Shown here piece by piece: positions 6,104 to 7,629 of a stretch of DNA of 7,629 bases (position 1 is the stretch's first letter; each line of letters starts with the position of its first letter). Origin of the DNA: an uncultured beta proteobacterium (lineage in GTDB: Bacteria > Pseudomonadota > Gammaproteobacteria > Burkholderiales > Burkholderiaceae); the NCBI GenBank assembly GCA_903827075.1, contig CAIKGX010000017.1, positions 1 to 7,629 on the forward strand, read 5' to 3'. A program made the translations under genes and the position numbers. A model generated the notes under the pieces. That model made no database searches. It was not told the DNA's origin and saw nothing but the letters and a program-made list of their open reading frames with translations.

Positions 6104-6768
6104 ATTTTCTGATCTCCATCAAAATGATCATCTACATAAGGGCCCGTACCGCAATTATCAGCATAGTGCGCTGGAATAAACTTCCCTTCTTTGACATCAA
6201 AGACCTGGACTTCACCCTCTTCAATGACGTAATACCAACCATGAAGCGTGAGCTCCTTCTTTTCAACTTGAGAACGAACCATTGGGTATTCCATCAATCG
6301 CTCTAGCTGTAAAATCACTGAGCGCTGTTCTACCCTTCTGAGGGCTTCAGGAGTCTGACATACAGGCAACAATGCCTCATCAATTAATCGCAGCCAAGCG
6401 TTTAAATTAATAGCTTCTTTCGGTACGCCCTCATAAGCTGATCGTACTGCCCCACAGTGACTATGCCCACAGACAACGATTCTGCTCACATTCAATTGCA
6501 TTACAGCGAACTCTATTCCTGCAGCGGTGCCATGAATACCATATGAGCCATCGTATGGGGGAACTATTGCACCAACATTGCGAATAATAAATAAATCGCC
6601 AGGCCCGGTTCCAGTGAGCAAATAGGGGACTATTCTTGAATCTGAGCACCCTAAAAATAACGTCTTTGGGGTCTGGCCATGCTGAATCAGACTAGTAAAT
6701 TCATGACGATGCGCAGGAAAATATTCTGTCTTAAATTTTCGCAAACGATCTAGTAATTCATCGGGCAT
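6097..6768 (-). CDS. Beta-class carbonic anhydrase (CynT-like)
   Basis: Zinc enzyme interconverting CO2 and bicarbonate; cytoplasmic, with no signal peptide. The metal site is complete: CSDSR (Cys41, with the Asp43-Arg45 dyad) and the GHSHCGAV block supplying His102 and Cys105. Flanking GDLFIIRNVGAIVPP and LHGWYYVIEEGEV are typical. Detail such as the start ELLDRLRKFKTEYFP and PGDLFIIRN resembles E. coli CynT more than Can; no cyanase gene is in view. There are two in-frame ATGs, at 6774 and 6768. I choose 6768 (223 residues) because GGTGAG (6780-6775) abuts the first ATG with no spacing but lies 6 bases from the second. It begins 14 bp after the narI stop (8 bp if ATG 6774 is used) and overlaps the nitroreductase start, so it is embedded in the nar transcript, an unusual neighbour for this enzyme. 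Confidence 0.95.
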   Translation of the reverse strand: MPDELLDRLRKFKTEYFPAHRHEFTSLIQHGQTPKTLFLGCSDSRIVPYLLTGTGPGDLFIIRNVGAIVPPYDGSYGIHGTAAGIEFAVMQLNVSRIVVCGHSHCGAVRSAYEGVPKEAINLNAWLRLIDEALLPVCQTPEALRRVEQRSVILQLERLMEYPMVRSQVEKKELTLHGWYYVIEEGEVQVFDVKEGKFIPAHYADNCGTGPYVDDHFDGDQKIC

Positions 6769-6774
6769 CGTCAT

Positions 6775-6780
6775 CTCACC
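6775..6780 (-). promoter_or_regulatory. Ribosome-binding site deciding the carbonic anhydrase start
   Basis: GGTGAG on the minus strand, immediately after the narI stop region. It touches ATG 6774 but stands 6 bases from ATG 6768, the normal Shine-Dalgarno distance, so the second ATG is the better start. Confidence 0.6.
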
Positions 6781-6782
6781 AT

Positions 6783-7490
6783 TTAAGTTTTCTTGCGACC
6801 AATTCCAAAGTGTTTACTACGAACCACTTGATAAGGTCTCATTAAATAGCCGAGAGAAGCAAAGCCGCTCCATACATGAACTAAACGGGTAAATGGGAAT
6901 ATTAAAAAGATGGTCATGCCTAGGAACATATGCAACTTAAATACCCAATCAACGCCACCCAATAAGTCGACTGCACCCGCTTGAAAAGTCACGATATGCT
7001 GAGCCCATCCAGCCAATTTCATCATCATCGATCCATCTAAATGCTGACCGGATAAAGGGATGGTGGCTAATCCCAGGAGAAGCTGGATCCAAAGCACTAC
7101 GGCAATTAAGATATCGCTTGGCTTAGAATTAATCCGAATGCGATCATCGGTTAGCCGTCTATGCAAAAGAATAGTTAGGCCAATAAATCCAAAGAGGCCG
7201 GCAATGCCTCCGCTAACCATGGCCATGAGCTGTTTTTGTCCTGCAGTAATAAAGTGCTCATATAAGAAGTGAGGCGCTAACATTCCAAAGAAATGCCCGA
7301 AGAATAGAAAGAGTACCCCCACATGAAAAAAGATGCTTCCAATACGCAATTGCTTCTTGCGTAAGAGTTGGCTGGAGTCACTCTTCCAAGTGTATTGATC
7401 TCTATCAAATCGTATTAAGCTACCTACGAAAAAAACGGTGAGGCAAATATAAGGATAAATTCCAAAAATAAATGTATCTAGATAGCTCAT
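6783..7490 (-). CDS. narI: Respiratory nitrate reductase gamma subunit (cytochrome b)
   Basis: Membrane anchor of the NarGHI nitrate reductase: it oxidises quinol and passes electrons through two b haems to the iron-sulfur subunit NarH, then to NarG, which reduces nitrate in the cytoplasm. The 235-residue product has five membrane segments at about 7-26, 50-71, 89-109, 126-146 and 185-207. The four haem-ligand histidines are present as His56, His66, His187 and His205, at the same residue numbers as in E. coli NarI. Other family features include an N-terminus of the FIFGIYPYI type and FKLHMFLGMTIFLIFPFTRLVH. ATG 7490 has GGAG 7 bases upstream, inside narJ, and overlaps the narJ stop as ATGA, so the two are translationally coupled. 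narG and narH should lie upstream, beyond the right edge of the window. Regulation by FNR and a nitrate sensor is usual for the family, but that promoter is not in view. Confidence 0.98.
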   Translation of the reverse strand: MSYLDTFIFGIYPYICLTVFFVGSLIRFDRDQYTWKSDSSQLLRKKQLRIGSIFFHVGVLFLFFGHFFGMLAPHFLYEHFITAGQKQLMAMVSGGIAGLFGFIGLTILLHRRLTDDRIRINSKPSDILIAVVLWIQLLLGLATIPLSGQHLDGSMMMKLAGWAQHIVTFQAGAVDLLGGVDWVFKLHMFLGMTIFLIFPFTRLVHVWSGFASLGYLMRPYQVVRSKHFGIGRKKT

Positions 7491-7629
7491 GGCTGAACTC
7501 CTTTTAATTCTTTTGTGGGTTTCACAAAATGAAGTATCTGCTCTTCACCTGGCTTATTCTGACCTCGAGTTGAACATCCATCAAATGCAGGCGGCTCCTC
7601 CCACTCCTCATCCATTGATTTTTCTTCAA
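7487..7629 (-). CDS. narJ: Nitrate reductase assembly chaperone NarJ, C-terminal 46 residues only
   Basis: NarJ is a cytoplasmic chaperone that binds NarG, assists insertion of molybdenum cofactor and haem, and is not part of the finished enzyme. Only the C-terminus is inside the window; the first full codon starts at 7627 and the TGA stop is at 7489-7487. The visible end, with DEEWEEPPAF, a Cys-containing DGCS and then a charged tail ending KGVQP, fits the acidic W-x-EPP-x-F end of NarJ proteins. The call depends strongly on its position directly before narI, with an ATGA start-stop overlap. It is cut by the window edge, not broken: no frameshift is seen. Confidence 0.88.
   Translation of the reverse strand, partial: EEKSMDEEWEEPPAFDGCSTRGQNKPGEEQILHFVKPTKELKGVQP

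Noticed and set aside
7060..7272. Open frame on the plus strand inside narI
   Set aside because: It is the antisense of a gene with complete haem-ligand motifs, and the translation has no recognisable character or ribosome site.

Overview
The window reads as a betaproteobacterial chromosome segment of moderate GC. Gene content and protein style best fit Polynucleobacter or a close Burkholderiaceae relative; this assignment is inference from the sequence, with no database comparison. It holds seven complete genes of recognisable family, one complete small unknown gene, and two genes cut by the window ends.

Left part (1 to about 5090): housekeeping genes. A DEAD-box RNA helicase lacking its N-terminus (2-1234, +) ends in a glycine-rich and DSRP-repeat tail. 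Two bases later comes chorismate lyase ubiC (1237-1812, +), the first committed step of ubiquinone synthesis. Facing it, with 32 bp of tail-to-tail coding overlap, is the tetrapyrrole pair hemC-hemD (3627 to 1781, -), which makes uroporphyrinogen III from porphobilinogen. argH (3671-5089, +), the last step of arginine synthesis, diverges from hemC across only 43 bp, and neither start has a visible Shine-Dalgarno sequence.

Right part (about 5100 to 7629): a minus-strand block tied to nitrate respiration. In transcription order it holds the end of narJ (nitrate reductase assembly chaperone), narI (membrane cytochrome b subunit with all four haem-ligand histidines), a beta-carbonic anhydrase and a YdjA-like nitroreductase. 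The four genes overlap or lie within 8-14 bp of each other, so they look like the tail of a narGHJI operon with two extra enzymes. After a 182 bp gap containing a perfect FNR-type palindrome (5433-5454) comes a small four-cysteine protein of unknown function (5330 to 5109, -).

The parts most worth a second look are the FNR-type site with the small Cys protein behind it, and the carbonic anhydrase and nitroreductase coupled to narI. No tRNA, rRNA, CRISPR array, insertion sequence or convincing rho-independent terminator was seen. No stretch above 300 bases lacks a gene.
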